From an uncultured Bacteroidales bacterium (GTDB lineage Bacteria; Bacteroidota; Bacteroidia; Bacteroidales; Muribaculaceae), in contig URNY01000003.1 of the NCBI GenBank assembly GCA_900549375.1, positions 1-40,391 of the forward strand: a stretch of 40,391 nucleotides of DNA, in the 5' to 3' direction. Position numbers and translations under genes: made by a program. The notes beneath the pieces are model-generated. The model was not told where the DNA came from, did no database searches, and worked only from the letters and a program-made list of their open reading frames with translations. This document shows, piece after piece, positions 11,608 to 20,103 of this stretch (positions within the stretch are counted from its first letter, which is position 1; every line of letters starts with the position of its first letter).

Positions 11608-11615
11608 TATATTTG
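11608..11615 (+). promoter_or_regulatory. candidate -7 box for serC-serA
   Basis: TATATTTG is an exact TAnnTTTG match. The predicted start is near 11620, giving a leader of about 80 nt that opens with a stable hairpin (11627-11652). The -33 region has only a weak TTAG. Confidence 0.45.
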
Positions 11616-11626
11616 CCTCATGATTC

Positions 11627-11652
11627 CCGCATCGGCCGATAAGGCCCTGCGG
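11627..11652 (+). promoter_or_regulatory. stem-loop at the 5' end of the serC leader
   Basis: CCGCA (11627-11631) pairs with TGCGG (11648-11652), and GGCC (11634-11637) with GGCC (11643-11646), across a GATAA loop with a small internal bulge. No T-tract follows, so it is not a terminator. A role in mRNA stability is inference. Confidence 0.4.
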
Positions 11653-11702
11653 AAAGCTTATTTCTCATAGAATACAACCTTTTAAACAAATAACTTTAAA
11701 TC

Positions 11703-12770
11703 ATGAAGAAACACAATTTCTATGCCGGGCCCAGCATCCTGAGTCCCTACACAATTGAAAAAACAGCAGAGGCTATCCGCGACTTTTCCGACATGGGTCT
11801 CTCGATTCTTGAAATCTCCCACCGCAGCAAGCAGTTTCAGGCCGTAATGGATGAAGCCGTTGCCCTCACAAAAGAGCTTCTTCATCTTCCCGAAAACTAT
11901 CACGTTCTGTTCCTCGGAGGAGGCGCAAGCATGCAGTTCTGCATGGTTCCTTTCAATCTGCTCAACAAAAAGGCCGCATATCTGAACACCGGCACATGGT
12001 CGACCAACGCCATCAAGGAAGCTCGCATCTTTGGCGAAGTAGATGTAGTTGCATCATCCGAGGACACCAAGTTCAACTATATCCCCAAGGATTTCACAAT
12101 TCCTTCCGACGCCGACTATTTCCATTTCACATCCAACAACACAATCTACGGAACGGAAATCCGTCATGATTTCGATTCTCCCGTACCTGTTGTATGCGAC
12201 ATGTCGTCGGATATCTTCTCCCGTCAGTTCGATCCCGAGAAATACGCCGTTATCTATGCCGGAGCTCAGAAGAACCTTGCCCCTGCAGGCGTCACGATAG
12301 TTATCGTACGCGAAGATGTGCTCGGAAAGGTTAATCGCGAGATACCCACCATGCTCGATTATCGCACGCACATCAAGAAAGGCTCGATGTTCAACACTCC
12401 GCCTGTGCTCCCGATATATTCCGCTCTAATGACTCTGCGTTATTATAAAGAGATGGGTGGCGTCAAGGCTATGGAGAAGATCGACCTTGAAAAGGCAGCA
12501 ATGCTCTATGATGAGATCGACCGCAACAAACTATTCGTCGGGACTGTCGCCGAAGAAGACCGCTCGATCATGAACGTTTGCTTCGTAATGAAACCGGACT
12601 ATGCAGAACTTGAGAAAGATTTCATGGAATTCGCCACTTCAAAGGGTATCGTCGGAATCAAGGGTCACCGTTCGGTTGGCGGTTTCCGCGCATCGCTTTA
12701 TAACGCACTTCCCCTTGACAGCGTAAAAGTGCTCGTCGAGGCAATGAAAGAGTTCGAAAGCAAACATTAA
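11703..12770 (+). CDS. serC: phosphoserine aminotransferase
   Basis: A 355-residue class V PLP enzyme that converts 3-phosphohydroxypyruvate and glutamate to phosphoserine and 2-oxoglutarate. It also serves pyridoxal synthesis in some bacteria. The start NFYAGPSILS, the LGGGASMQF loop, the PLP lysine K190 in AGAQKNLAPAG and the substrate block MLDYRTHIKKGSMFNTPP are all present. Length is normal. serA follows 17 nt after the stop, so the first two pathway steps are made from one transcript; serB is not nearby. Confidence 0.97.
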   Translation: MKKHNFYAGPSILSPYTIEKTAEAIRDFSDMGLSILEISHRSKQFQAVMDEAVALTKELLHLPENYHVLFLGGGASMQFCMVPFNLLNKKAAYLNTGTWSTNAIKEARIFGEVDVVASSEDTKFNYIPKDFTIPSDADYFHFTSNNTIYGTEIRHDFDSPVPVVCDMSSDIFSRQFDPEKYAVIYAGAQKNLAPAGVTIVIVREDVLGKVNREIPTMLDYRTHIKKGSMFNTPPVLPIYSALMTLRYYKEMGGVKAMEKIDLEKAAMLYDEIDRNKLFVGTVAEEDRSIMNVCFVMKPDYAELEKDFMEFATSKGIVGIKGHRSVGGFRASLYNALPLDSVKVLVEAMKEFESKH

Positions 12771-12787
12771 TAAGAAACTATCCCGAA

Positions 12788-13708
12788 ATGAAGATATTAG
12801 TATTTACAGAGAAACCTTTTGCACCCGCTGCCGTCAAAGCTATCGAGCAGACTGTCAATGCTTCCGGTAATGAACTTAAGCTCGTCGAGGGTGGCACACG
12901 CGAGGATTTCGTAGAGGCAATCACTGATGCCGACGCCCTTATCGTAAGAAGTGATAAAGTGGACCGTGCTCTTCTCGACCACGCCAAAAACCTCAAGGTG
13001 ATTGTCCGCGCCGGTGCCGGATACGACAACATTGATCTCGATGCCGCATCCGACAAGAAGATATGCGTCATGAACACTCCCGGTCAGAACTCGAATGCCG
13101 TGGCAGAACTTGTGTTCGGAATGATTGTGATGATGTGCCGCAACCAGTATAACGGGAAATCCGGATCTGAGCTCAAGGGGAAATCCCTCGGAATCTATGC
13201 ATACGGTCAGGTTGGCCGCAATGTGGCACGCATCGCCAAAGGCTTCGACATGAAAATAGAGGCTCTCGACAAATTCGTAGACGATGCTGTTATGGAAGCC
13301 GACGGCATCAAACCGTTGCACGACGTTAAGGAACTCTTCTCGTCCAACGACTTCGTTTCCCTCCACATCCCGGCAACAGCCGAGACAAAAAACTCCATCG
13401 GATATGATCTCGTGATGCTCATGCCGAAGAATGGCGTGCTTGTGAACACTGCAAGAAAAGAGGTTATCGACGAAGACGGTCTCATCAGGGCCCTTGAGGA
13501 GCGTCCCGACCTCCGCTATGTTTCCGACATCAAGCCTGACAAAGCTGAGGAATTTGAGAAAAAATTCGCATCCCGCGTTTTCTTCACTCCCAAAAAGATG
13601 GGCGCTCAGACAGCTGAAGCCAATTTCAATGCCGGCGTAGCCGCTGCCCAGCAGTCGATAGCATATCTCAAAGACGGTTTCAACAAGTATCAGGTAAACA
13701 GATTCTGA
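12788..13708 (+). CDS. serA: D-3-phosphoglycerate dehydrogenase, short form without ACT domain
   Basis: A 306-residue 2-hydroxyacid dehydrogenase next to serC, so the likely reaction is 3-phosphoglycerate to 3-phosphohydroxypyruvate. The family blocks RAGAGYDNID, NTPGQNSNAVAEL and NTARKEVIDEDGL (catalytic Arg223) are present. The nucleotide loop is GIYAYGQVG. The usual catalytic pair is changed: the Glu of the DxFPxEP motif aligns with Lys252 and the His of TPHxG aligns with Lys269 (FFTPKKMGAQT). It has no C-terminal ACT domain, so serine feedback of the usual kind is not expected. Some short PGDHs, to my knowledge including the Entamoeba enzyme, have a Lys at the His position. Confidence 0.9.
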   Translation: MKILVFTEKPFAPAAVKAIEQTVNASGNELKLVEGGTREDFVEAITDADALIVRSDKVDRALLDHAKNLKVIVRAGAGYDNIDLDAASDKKICVMNTPGQNSNAVAELVFGMIVMMCRNQYNGKSGSELKGKSLGIYAYGQVGRNVARIAKGFDMKIEALDKFVDDAVMEADGIKPLHDVKELFSSNDFVSLHIPATAETKNSIGYDLVMLMPKNGVLVNTARKEVIDEDGLIRALEERPDLRYVSDIKPDKAEEFEKKFASRVFFTPKKMGAQTAEANFNAGVAAAQQSIAYLKDGFNKYQVNRF

Positions 13709-13717
13709 CAGTTTTCT

Positions 13718-13773
13718 AATCGACAATAAAAAATGAGGTGTTTTTCTGAACACCTCATTTTTTATTGTCGATT
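13718..13773. terminator. bidirectional terminator between serA and folE
   Basis: A perfect 25-bp inverted repeat (13718-13742 and 13749-13773) with a 6-nt loop. The outer part is A-rich on one arm and T-rich on the other, so it can end both the serA transcript (+) and the folE transcript (-). Confidence 0.9.
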
Positions 13774-13809
13774 CTCAAAAATCAAATCATTCCGCAAAAT
13801 GCCTCATGA

Positions 13810-14397
13810 CTATTTTAAAGAACAGAGACGCATAAACTCTTCGCGTAGACTGGGATCCTCGGCAAAACGACCATTATAATCAAAGGTCGTTGTAGCCGAA
13901 TCCTGCTTCTCTACACCCCGCATTTTCATGCACAAGTGCTCGCCGGTGCAGCAAACTATCACGCCGTCGGTCGGCATCGCTTCGCTGAGAAGCTCACATA
14001 CCTGTGAAGTGAGACGCTCCTGAACCTGAAGCCGACGCGCAAAGTTATCAACTATTCTCGCCAGCTTGGAGAGTCCGATCATCTTCCCTTTAGGAATATA
14101 GCCGATAGACACCTTCCCGAAAAACGGAAGAATGTGATGCTCGCACATGCTGTAAAACTCGATATCCTTCACAATCACCATCTGCGACCCGCTATGCTCG
14201 AAAATCGCCTGGCGGGCAATGGCAAGAGGGTCGGAACGGTAACCTGACGTTATATCGAGCAATGCTTTGGCGGCTCGCACAGGAGTCTTTTTTAACCCCT
14301 CGCGCTCCGGATCTTCACCTACAAGCCGGAGTATCGCCTCGTAATGAGCGGCGATCTCAGCTACTGTCTCTTCATTATGATTTTGGGTTCTTCCCAT
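13810..14397 (-). CDS. folE: GTP cyclohydrolase I
   Basis: A 195-residue FolE that converts GTP to dihydroneopterin triphosphate, the entry step to folate. Zinc ligands are C85 and H88 (MCEHHILPF) and C156 (GEHLCMKMRGV). The PKGKMIGLSKLARIV and QVQERLTSQV blocks match the family. It is last in the tpiA-SPOR-folE unit, starting 9 nt after the SPOR gene stop. The linkage with tpiA is familiar in Bacteroidales but has no evident pathway meaning. Confidence 0.97.
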   Translation of the reverse strand: MGRTQNHNEETVAEIAAHYEAILRLVGEDPEREGLKKTPVRAAKALLDITSGYRSDPLAIARQAIFEHSGSQMVIVKDIEFYSMCEHHILPFFGKVSIGYIPKGKMIGLSKLARIVDNFARRLQVQERLTSQVCELLSEAMPTDGVIVCCTGEHLCMKMRGVEKQDSATTTFDYNGRFAEDPSLREEFMRLCSLK

Positions 14398-14406
14398 CTA
14401 TCAAAA

Positions 14407-14931
14407 TTATTTGATCACGACAATCTGGCTTCTCACCACCCGCATCTCAGATGCGAACTGTGGGAATGCCCGTTTCAGCTCGGCAAGCGCGCGGGAGGCC
14501 TCCTCGCTCGTACGGAAATTGCCTACACGCGTATACCAGTTAGGGGCACTCGAAAAGCTGTAGATCTGTCCTCTGTATTTAGGAAAGCGCGAAACTATCG
14601 CGCTGCCGCGCGCCTTGGCTCTCGCTTCGAGAGAGTGCTGGCTGCGGCCATCGCTGAAGACCTGCACCCTGTATCCGCTCAATTTGTTGATACCGGGACG
14701 CAGCGTAGGTCCGCTCTGCTTCTTCTGGGCGTCGGCATCGGAGATGATGAGATCAAGTATATTCTCGGGGATGTCGATTTTTACATTCCCTCTCGACTCT
14801 ATCTCTATGCGGCGTGCCGGATTCTCGGCAGACTTTGTAGTCTGCTCTGTCTGGGCGCAAACGGGAAACGAAAAGATTCCCGCTGTCAGAAGCGCCAGAA
14901 CGGAAGTGAATATTCGTCTTAGCGATGACAT
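14407..14931 (-). CDS. exported SPOR-domain protein
   Basis: A 174-residue protein with a Sec signal peptide (cleavage after VCA, about residue 26), a polar linker, and a C-terminal SPOR domain at about 85-170 (YRVQVFSDGRSQHSLEARAKA ... YTRVGNFRTSEEASRALAELK). SPOR domains bind denuded glycan strands of septal peptidoglycan. It is therefore placed in the periplasm, perhaps at the division site. It sits 12 nt after tpiA and 9 nt before folE. The specific role is unknown. Confidence 0.88.
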   Translation of the reverse strand: MSSLRRIFTSVLALLTAGIFSFPVCAQTEQTTKSAENPARRIEIESRGNVKIDIPENILDLIISDADAQKKQSGPTLRPGINKLSGYRVQVFSDGRSQHSLEARAKARGSAIVSRFPKYRGQIYSFSSAPNWYTRVGNFRTSEEASRALAELKRAFPQFASEMRVVRSQIVVIK

Positions 14932-14943
14932 GAGGTATTATTT

Positions 14944-15696
14944 TCAGAAAGACTCGATGATACCGAGGAACGATTCAGCCTGAAGAGCTGCGCCGCCGAT
15001 AAGGCCGCCGTCAACATCGGGTTTTGCGAAAAGTTCCTTTGCATTGGAGGGCTTGCAGCTTCCGCCATAGAGGATGGATGTGTTGTCGGCAACTTCCTTG
15101 CCATATTTCTCCTCTACAACCTTGCGGATGTGAGCGTGCATATCCTGTGCCTGCTCGGCTGTGGCTGTCTTGCCCGTACCGATGGCCCATACGGGTTCGT
15201 AGGCGATGATGATCTTTCCGAAATCCTCGGCGCTAAGCTCAAAGAGAGCCTCTACCTGACCCTTCACAACTTCGTTGTAGCTTCCGTTCTCTCTCTCTTC
15301 GAGAACCTCGCCTACGCAGAAAATAGGTGTCAGACCGTTTGCAAGAGCGAGTTTTGTCTTGGCAAGAAGCTGCTCGTTGTTTTCTCCGAAATACTGACGA
15401 CGCTCGCTATGGCCGAGGATTACGTGAGTAGCACCCGTAGACTTTACCATTGCGGCGCTGACCTCGCCCGTATAAGCACCTTTCTCATGCTCCGAGCAGT
15501 TCTCTGCGCCGAGTTTCACCAATTCAGGCTCAAGAACAGCGTTAACACTTGTAAGATGTGTGAAAGGAACACAAACTACAACGTCGCAATTCACTTTCTT
15601 ACCTTTGAGAAGGCTGTTGATCTGGTTTGCCAACTCCACACCCTCTTCGAGAGTGGTGTTCATTTTCCAGTTGCCTGCAACTACATTCTTTCTCAT
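14944..15696 (-). CDS. tpiA: triosephosphate isomerase
   Basis: A 250-residue TIM-barrel glycolytic enzyme that interconverts dihydroxyacetone phosphate and glyceraldehyde 3-phosphate. Catalytic residues are N9 and K11 (GNWKMN), H96 (ILGHSERR) and E167 (AYEPVWAIGTG); the phosphate-binding block LYGGSCKPSNA and the GGLIGGAAL end are intact. Length is normal. It leads a three-gene unit and has one of the best promoters in the window. Confidence 0.98.
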   Translation of the reverse strand: MRKNVVAGNWKMNTTLEEGVELANQINSLLKGKKVNCDVVVCVPFTHLTSVNAVLEPELVKLGAENCSEHEKGAYTGEVSAAMVKSTGATHVILGHSERRQYFGENNEQLLAKTKLALANGLTPIFCVGEVLEERENGSYNEVVKGQVEALFELSAEDFGKIIIAYEPVWAIGTGKTATAEQAQDMHAHIRKVVEEKYGKEVADNTSILYGGSCKPSNAKELFAKPDVDGGLIGGAALQAESFLGIIESF

Positions 15697-15800
15697 TTCC
15701 TATTATTTAGATAGTTTAAAGTAATTTAAACAAGTAAGTGTTATAATTCAATATTAAGAATCAAACGACGCCTTCCGTTACGGCAGGCTGTTTTATCATG

Positions 15801-15831
15801 CAAAGTTAACCCATTTCTTCCACCTTTCCAA
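15801..15831 (-). promoter_or_regulatory. promoter of tpiA-SPOR-folE
   Basis: On the minus strand TTG at 15831-15829 (within TTTTTG), a 20-nt spacer, and TAACTTTG at 15808-15801. Both boxes and the spacing fit the Bacteroidota primary sigma pattern. The leader is about 95 nt and contains a small 7-bp inverted repeat at 15714-15731, next to the start codon. Confidence 0.65.
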
Positions 15832-15935
15832 AAAGAAATTTCGTAACTACTCCTCAAAGAACTTTAGTTGCTTTGAACAACCTTTGCAGAATATGAAATT
15901 AAATCTTCTTAAATCGATTAATTTTTACTTTCTAC

Positions 15936-15971
15936 TTATTATTGTTATATTTGTTATTATTGTTATATTTG
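15936..15971 (+). repeat. 18-bp perfect tandem duplication forming the uvrB promoter
   Basis: TTATTATTGTTATATTTG occurs at 15936-15953 and again at 15954-15971 with no mismatch. Each copy holds TTG and a TATATTTG box. TTG of copy one (15942-15944) is exactly 19 nt before TATATTTG of copy two (15964-15971), which makes a near-ideal promoter. Confidence 0.9.
15942..15971 (+). promoter_or_regulatory. uvrB promoter, start predicted at or next to the start codon
   Basis: -33 TTG at 15942-15944, a 19-nt spacer, -7 box TATATTTG at 15964-15971. The uvrB ATG is at 15978, only 6 nt after the box, so this promoter would give a leaderless or almost leaderless mRNA. The upstream copy of the box (15946-15953) could give a leader of about 18 nt but lacks a -33 TTG. 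Confidence 0.6.
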
Positions 15972-15977
15972 CATGAT

Positions 15978-18086
15978 ATGGATTTCAATCTCACTTCGGA
16001 ATATAAACCTACGGGCGATCAGCCGGAAGCGATCGCCGAACTTGTGGAGGGTGTGAAAAACGGTCTCCCTCACCAGACGCTGCTCGGCGTGACCGGGAGC
16101 GGCAAGACGTTCACGATGGCAAACGTGATTAAGGAAGTGAAACGCCCTACCCTGATTCTGTCACATAATAAGACGCTTGCAGCTCAGCTCTATTCAGAGT
16201 TCAAAAGCTTCTTCCCCGAAAACTCGGTGCAGTATTTCGTAAGCTATTACGATTATTACCAACCTGAAGCATATATCCCCTCTTCCGACAAATATATCGA
16301 GAAAGACCTGATGATCAACGACCAGATCGAGAAACTGAGACTCTCCACAGTCGCCGCTCTTCTCTCGGGTCGGCGCGATGTGGTGGTGGTATCGAGCGTG
16401 AGCTGCATCTACGGTATGGGGAATCCGGAGGATTTTTCCCAGACTGTGGTGCATATCAACCGAGGTGACCGCATTTCGCGTAACGCTTTCCTCCGCAAGC
16501 TCGTGGATTCTCTCTACAGCCGCACGGAAATCGAACTCAAGAGCGGTCAGTTCCGCGTAAAGGGGGATACAGTCGATATACTCCTCTCCTTCGAAGATAT
16601 TCAGTTGCGTGTTGTTTTCTGGGGTGATGAAATTGAAAGTATCAGCACGGTGGATCCGGAATCGGGAGCCGTTCTGACGCAGCTTGACGGATTCAACATA
16701 TATCCGGCCAATATCTTCGTATCGTCGAAAGAGAACACGGCACGCGCCATCGACCAGATAGCTGTCGATCTCGGTGCTCAATGCGAGTTTTTCCGCAACG
16801 AAGGTAAACTGCTCGAGGCCGAGAGATTGCGCGAGCGTGTAACCTACGACCTCGAGATGATTAAGGAGCTCGGGCATTGCAGCGGAATCGAGAACTATTC
16901 CCGCTATTTCGACGGCCGCCAGCCCGGCATGCGCCCATTCTGTCTGCTCGACTATTTCCCCAAAGACTACCTCACAATCATTGATGAGAGCCACGTCACC
17001 CTCCCGCAGATCCGCGGCATGAACGGCGGCGACCTCTCCCGTAAGATGAATCTTGTGGAATATGGGTTCCGTCTGCCTGCGGCTATCGACAACAGGCCGT
17101 TGAAGTTCGATGAATTCGAGAGACTCACGCATCAGGTGATATATGTGAGCGCCACACCCGGCGATTATGAATTGCAACAGACCGAGGGAATTTTCACCGA
17201 GCAGGTGATCCGCCCCACCGGCCTTCTCGACCCGGAGATCGAGGTGCGTCCCACCATGAATCAGATCGATGACCTCATGGAACAGATCCGCCAGCGCATC
17301 GAAGCCGGAGAGCGCACACTGGTGACAACTTTGACAAAACGAATGGCCGAGGAGCTCAACGACCATCTCATAAAATGGGGTGTCAACAGCGCTTATATCC
17401 ACAGCGATGTCGACACACTCGAACGTATCCGCATACTCGAGGACCTGCGTCAGGGCGTTTACGATGTGCTTATTGGCGTCAACCTCCTCCGCGAAGGCCT
17501 CGATCTTCCGCAGGTGAGCCTTGTGGCTATCCTCGACGCCGACAAGGAGGGGTTCCTCCGCAACCACCGCTCGCTTACGCAGACAGCGGGACGCGCCGCG
17601 AGAAACGTCAACGGAAAGGTGATAATGTATGCCGACAAAATCACCGACAGTATGCAGAAGACCATCGACGAAACCGAACGCCGGCGCGCCAAGCAGATGC
17701 TTTACAACGAGACTCACGGAATAACGCCTACCCCTATCGTCAAAAAGAGTCAGAACGATCTCATCGAGCTTTACGAAGGAAGCGGCAAACAGGGTGAGCG
17801 CGCTCCGGAGCGGAACGCCCAGGCACGCGGCGCCTCTAAAAAACCGACAACGCGCTCACAGTCCGCACCGCGTCCATATATCGAAGAGGAGCATCACGTC
17901 AGCATCGCGGCCGACCCGGTATTGGCATATATGTCGCCCGGCGAACTCAAGGAACAGATCGATAGCCTCAACAGCCGCATGATACAGGCCGCCAAGCGCA
18001 CCGACTTCATCGAGGCCGCAAGACTCCGCGACGAGATGCTTAAGCTCACCGACCGTCTCGAATCTCTCGAAAAAGTAGAATCCTGA
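15978..18086 (+). CDS. uvrB: UvrABC system protein B
   Basis: A 702-residue UvrB, the helicase-like damage verifier of nucleotide excision repair. Walker A is GVTGSGKT (37-44), the damage-probing hairpin lies in YYDYYQPEAYIPSSD, and DESHVTLPQIRGM, YVSATPGDYE and QTAGRAARN follow. A C-terminal UVR motif (ELKEQIDSLNSRMIQAAKRT) contacts UvrC. The start is set at ATG 15978 (MDFNLTSEYKPTGDQPEAI); the longer open frame from TTG 15942 runs through the promoter and encodes a Leu-run that is not a family feature. ygiQ follows 4 nt after the stop. Confidence 0.97.
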   Translation: MDFNLTSEYKPTGDQPEAIAELVEGVKNGLPHQTLLGVTGSGKTFTMANVIKEVKRPTLILSHNKTLAAQLYSEFKSFFPENSVQYFVSYYDYYQPEAYIPSSDKYIEKDLMINDQIEKLRLSTVAALLSGRRDVVVVSSVSCIYGMGNPEDFSQTVVHINRGDRISRNAFLRKLVDSLYSRTEIELKSGQFRVKGDTVDILLSFEDIQLRVVFWGDEIESISTVDPESGAVLTQLDGFNIYPANIFVSSKENTARAIDQIAVDLGAQCEFFRNEGKLLEAERLRERVTYDLEMIKELGHCSGIENYSRYFDGRQPGMRPFCLLDYFPKDYLTIIDESHVTLPQIRGMNGGDLSRKMNLVEYGFRLPAAIDNRPLKFDEFERLTHQVIYVSATPGDYELQQTEGIFTEQVIRPTGLLDPEIEVRPTMNQIDDLMEQIRQRIEAGERTLVTTLTKRMAEELNDHLIKWGVNSAYIHSDVDTLERIRILEDLRQGVYDVLIGVNLLREGLDLPQVSLVAILDADKEGFLRNHRSLTQTAGRAARNVNGKVIMYADKITDSMQKTIDETERRRAKQMLYNETHGITPTPIVKKSQNDLIELYEGSGKQGERAPERNAQARGASKKPTTRSQSAPRPYIEEEHHVSIAADPVLAYMSPGELKEQIDSLNSRMIQAAKRTDFIEAARLRDEMLKLTDRLESLEKVES

Positions 18087-18090
18087 ACAA

Positions 18091-20055
18091 ATGGCACGGA
18101 ACTCCAATTCGAATAAAGAATACGCTCTGCCGCTCCCTCCGAAGTCAATGTATCTGCCTACATCAAAAGATGAGATGGATGCGTTAGGATGGGACATGGC
18201 TGATATCATAATATTCTCGGGCGATGCCTATGTGGATCACCCGTCGTTCGGAGCTGCCGTGATCGGCCGCACTCTCCAGCATGCCGGCTATCGCGTGGCG
18301 ATAGTGCCCCAGCCCAACTGGCGCGACGACCTGCGCGATTTCAAGAAACTCGGCAGGCCGCGCCTCTTCTTCGGAGTGTCGGCCGGGGCGATGGATTCGA
18401 TGGTGAACCATTACACCGCCAACCGCCGCCTTCGTCACGATGACGCCTATACTCCCGGAGGACGCCACGGCATGCGTCCCGACTATCCGACAATCGTCTA
18501 TTCCTCTATCCTCAAAGAGCTATATCCCGATGTTCCGGTGATTGCCGGAGGTATAGAAGCCTCACTGCGACGGATTGCTCATTACGACTATTGGCAGGAC
18601 CGCCTTCGTCCGTCAATTCTTGCTGACTGCAAAGCCGACATGATATGCTACGGCATGGGCGAGCGAACGGTAGTTGAACTCGCCTCACGTCTGTCGCGCG
18701 GCGAAAAGATCAACGAAATCACCGATGTGCCCCAGACAGTCTTCTTTTCCGAGGATAAGCCTGCGGAGGGTGATATAGTTCTTGCTTCGTATGAAGAATG
18801 TCTTAAGGACAAACGGAAACAATCACTCAACTTCAGGCACGTGGAGGAGGAATCCAACAGATATGAGGGAAGAACGATCTGGCAGGAAACCGCCGGACGG
18901 ATGATACGCGTCAACCCTATGTATCCGCCGATGTCTACCGGCGAGATCGACGCCTCTTTCGACCTCCCATACACTCGCATGCCACATCCGCGATATTACG
19001 GCAAGCATATTCCCGCATACGACATGATACGCCATTCGGTCAACATGCACCGCGGATGTTTCGGAGGTTGCGCGTTTTGTACGATTTCAGCCCATCAGGG
19101 TAAATTCATAGCGTCGAGATCCAAGGAGTCGATCATAAAAGAGGTGAAGAAGATATGCTCAATGCCCGACTTCAAAGGATATATCTCCGATCTCGGTGGC
19201 CCATCGGCCAACATGTATGCCATGGGAGGCAAAGACCGGAGCATCTGCGCCCGCTGCGTGCGTCCCTCATGCCTGCATCCGCGCATCTGCCTGAATCTCG
19301 ACACCGATCATTCCCCTCTGCTCGACATTTACCGCAGTGTCGATAAACTGCCGAAGGTTAAGAAATCGTTTGTGGGGAGTGGTGTGAGATACGACCTCGC
19401 CATGAGTGGCGGCAAAGATGGCGGCACATCACCTGTCAACCGGGAATATATCGAAGAATTAATAAAGAACCATGTCAGCGGCCGACTCAAAGTCGCTCCG
19501 GAGCATACGTCGGATGCCGTGCTCGACGTGATGCGCAAGCCCTCTTTCAGCCTGTTCCGCAAATTCAAATCCATCTTCGACCGCATCAACGACCGCAACG
19601 GGTTGCGACAGCAGATCATCCCCTATTTCATCTCTTCCCATCCCGGTTGCAGAGAGGAGGATATGGCCGAGCTGGCATGTATTACCAAAGAGCTCGACTT
19701 CCATCTTGAACAAGTGCAGGATTTCACACCCACTCCGATGACTGTGGCTACGGAAATTTATTATTCCGGAATCCATCCCTATACCGGCAAGGAGGTCTAC
19801 ACTGCCCGCACTGAAAATGAGAAGCTGACACAGCGGATGTTTTTCTTTTGGTATAAACCGGAACAACGTGCGGCAATCGTCAGAGAACTGAAAAGAATCA
19901 ACAGACCCGACCTCGAGAAGATCCTTTACGCCCCGAAAGCTTCTTACAGGAATCAGGCCCGGAAATCGGCTCAGAAGCCGACAATAAAACCGGAACGCGG
20001 ACACCGTCCCGACAGCAAGTCCGGAAGGTCCGGCAGACCGATGAGAGCAAGATAG
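18091..20055 (+). CDS. YgiQ family radical SAM protein
   Basis: A 654-residue member of the YgiQ/UPF0313 family. The radical SAM cluster motif CFGGCAFC (CxxxCxxC) is in MHRGCFGGCAFCTISAHQGKF; the N-terminal half is cobalamin-binding-like (DIIIFSGDAYVDHPSFGAAVIGR). A second Cys set (CARCVRPSCLHPRIC) may bind another cluster. The tail after about 600 is basic and low in complexity. The reaction is unknown for the family. It begins 4 nt after uvrB and so shares its transcript; a shared DNA-repair role would be inference only. Confidence 0.92.
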   Translation: MARNSNSNKEYALPLPPKSMYLPTSKDEMDALGWDMADIIIFSGDAYVDHPSFGAAVIGRTLQHAGYRVAIVPQPNWRDDLRDFKKLGRPRLFFGVSAGAMDSMVNHYTANRRLRHDDAYTPGGRHGMRPDYPTIVYSSILKELYPDVPVIAGGIEASLRRIAHYDYWQDRLRPSILADCKADMICYGMGERTVVELASRLSRGEKINEITDVPQTVFFSEDKPAEGDIVLASYEECLKDKRKQSLNFRHVEEESNRYEGRTIWQETAGRMIRVNPMYPPMSTGEIDASFDLPYTRMPHPRYYGKHIPAYDMIRHSVNMHRGCFGGCAFCTISAHQGKFIASRSKESIIKEVKKICSMPDFKGYISDLGGPSANMYAMGGKDRSICARCVRPSCLHPRICLNLDTDHSPLLDIYRSVDKLPKVKKSFVGSGVRYDLAMSGGKDGGTSPVNREYIEELIKNHVSGRLKVAPEHTSDAVLDVMRKPSFSLFRKFKSIFDRINDRNGLRQQIIPYFISSHPGCREEDMAELACITKELDFHLEQVQDFTPTPMTVATEIYYSGIHPYTGKEVYTARTENEKLTQRMFFFWYKPEQRAAIVRELKRINRPDLEKILYAPKASYRNQARKSAQKPTIKPERGHRPDSKSGRSGRPMRAR

Positions 20056-20103
20056 AAATTATTTCTGCCTAACCGAAAATACTATACACAAAAACTCTAT
20101 TTT

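Noticed and set aside
12797..13753. 318-codon open frame antisense to serA
   Set aside because: Covers serA and part of the terminator; Cys/His/Val-rich composition typical of antisense shadows.
15942..15977. Longer uvrB start at TTG 15942
   Set aside because: Would translate the promoter repeat into a Leu-rich run absent from UvrB; ATG 15978 gives the family N-terminus.
16194..17717. 507-codon open frame antisense to uvrB
   Set aside because: Lies fully inside uvrB in the opposite strand, has no recognisable domain and reflects codon bias of the real gene.
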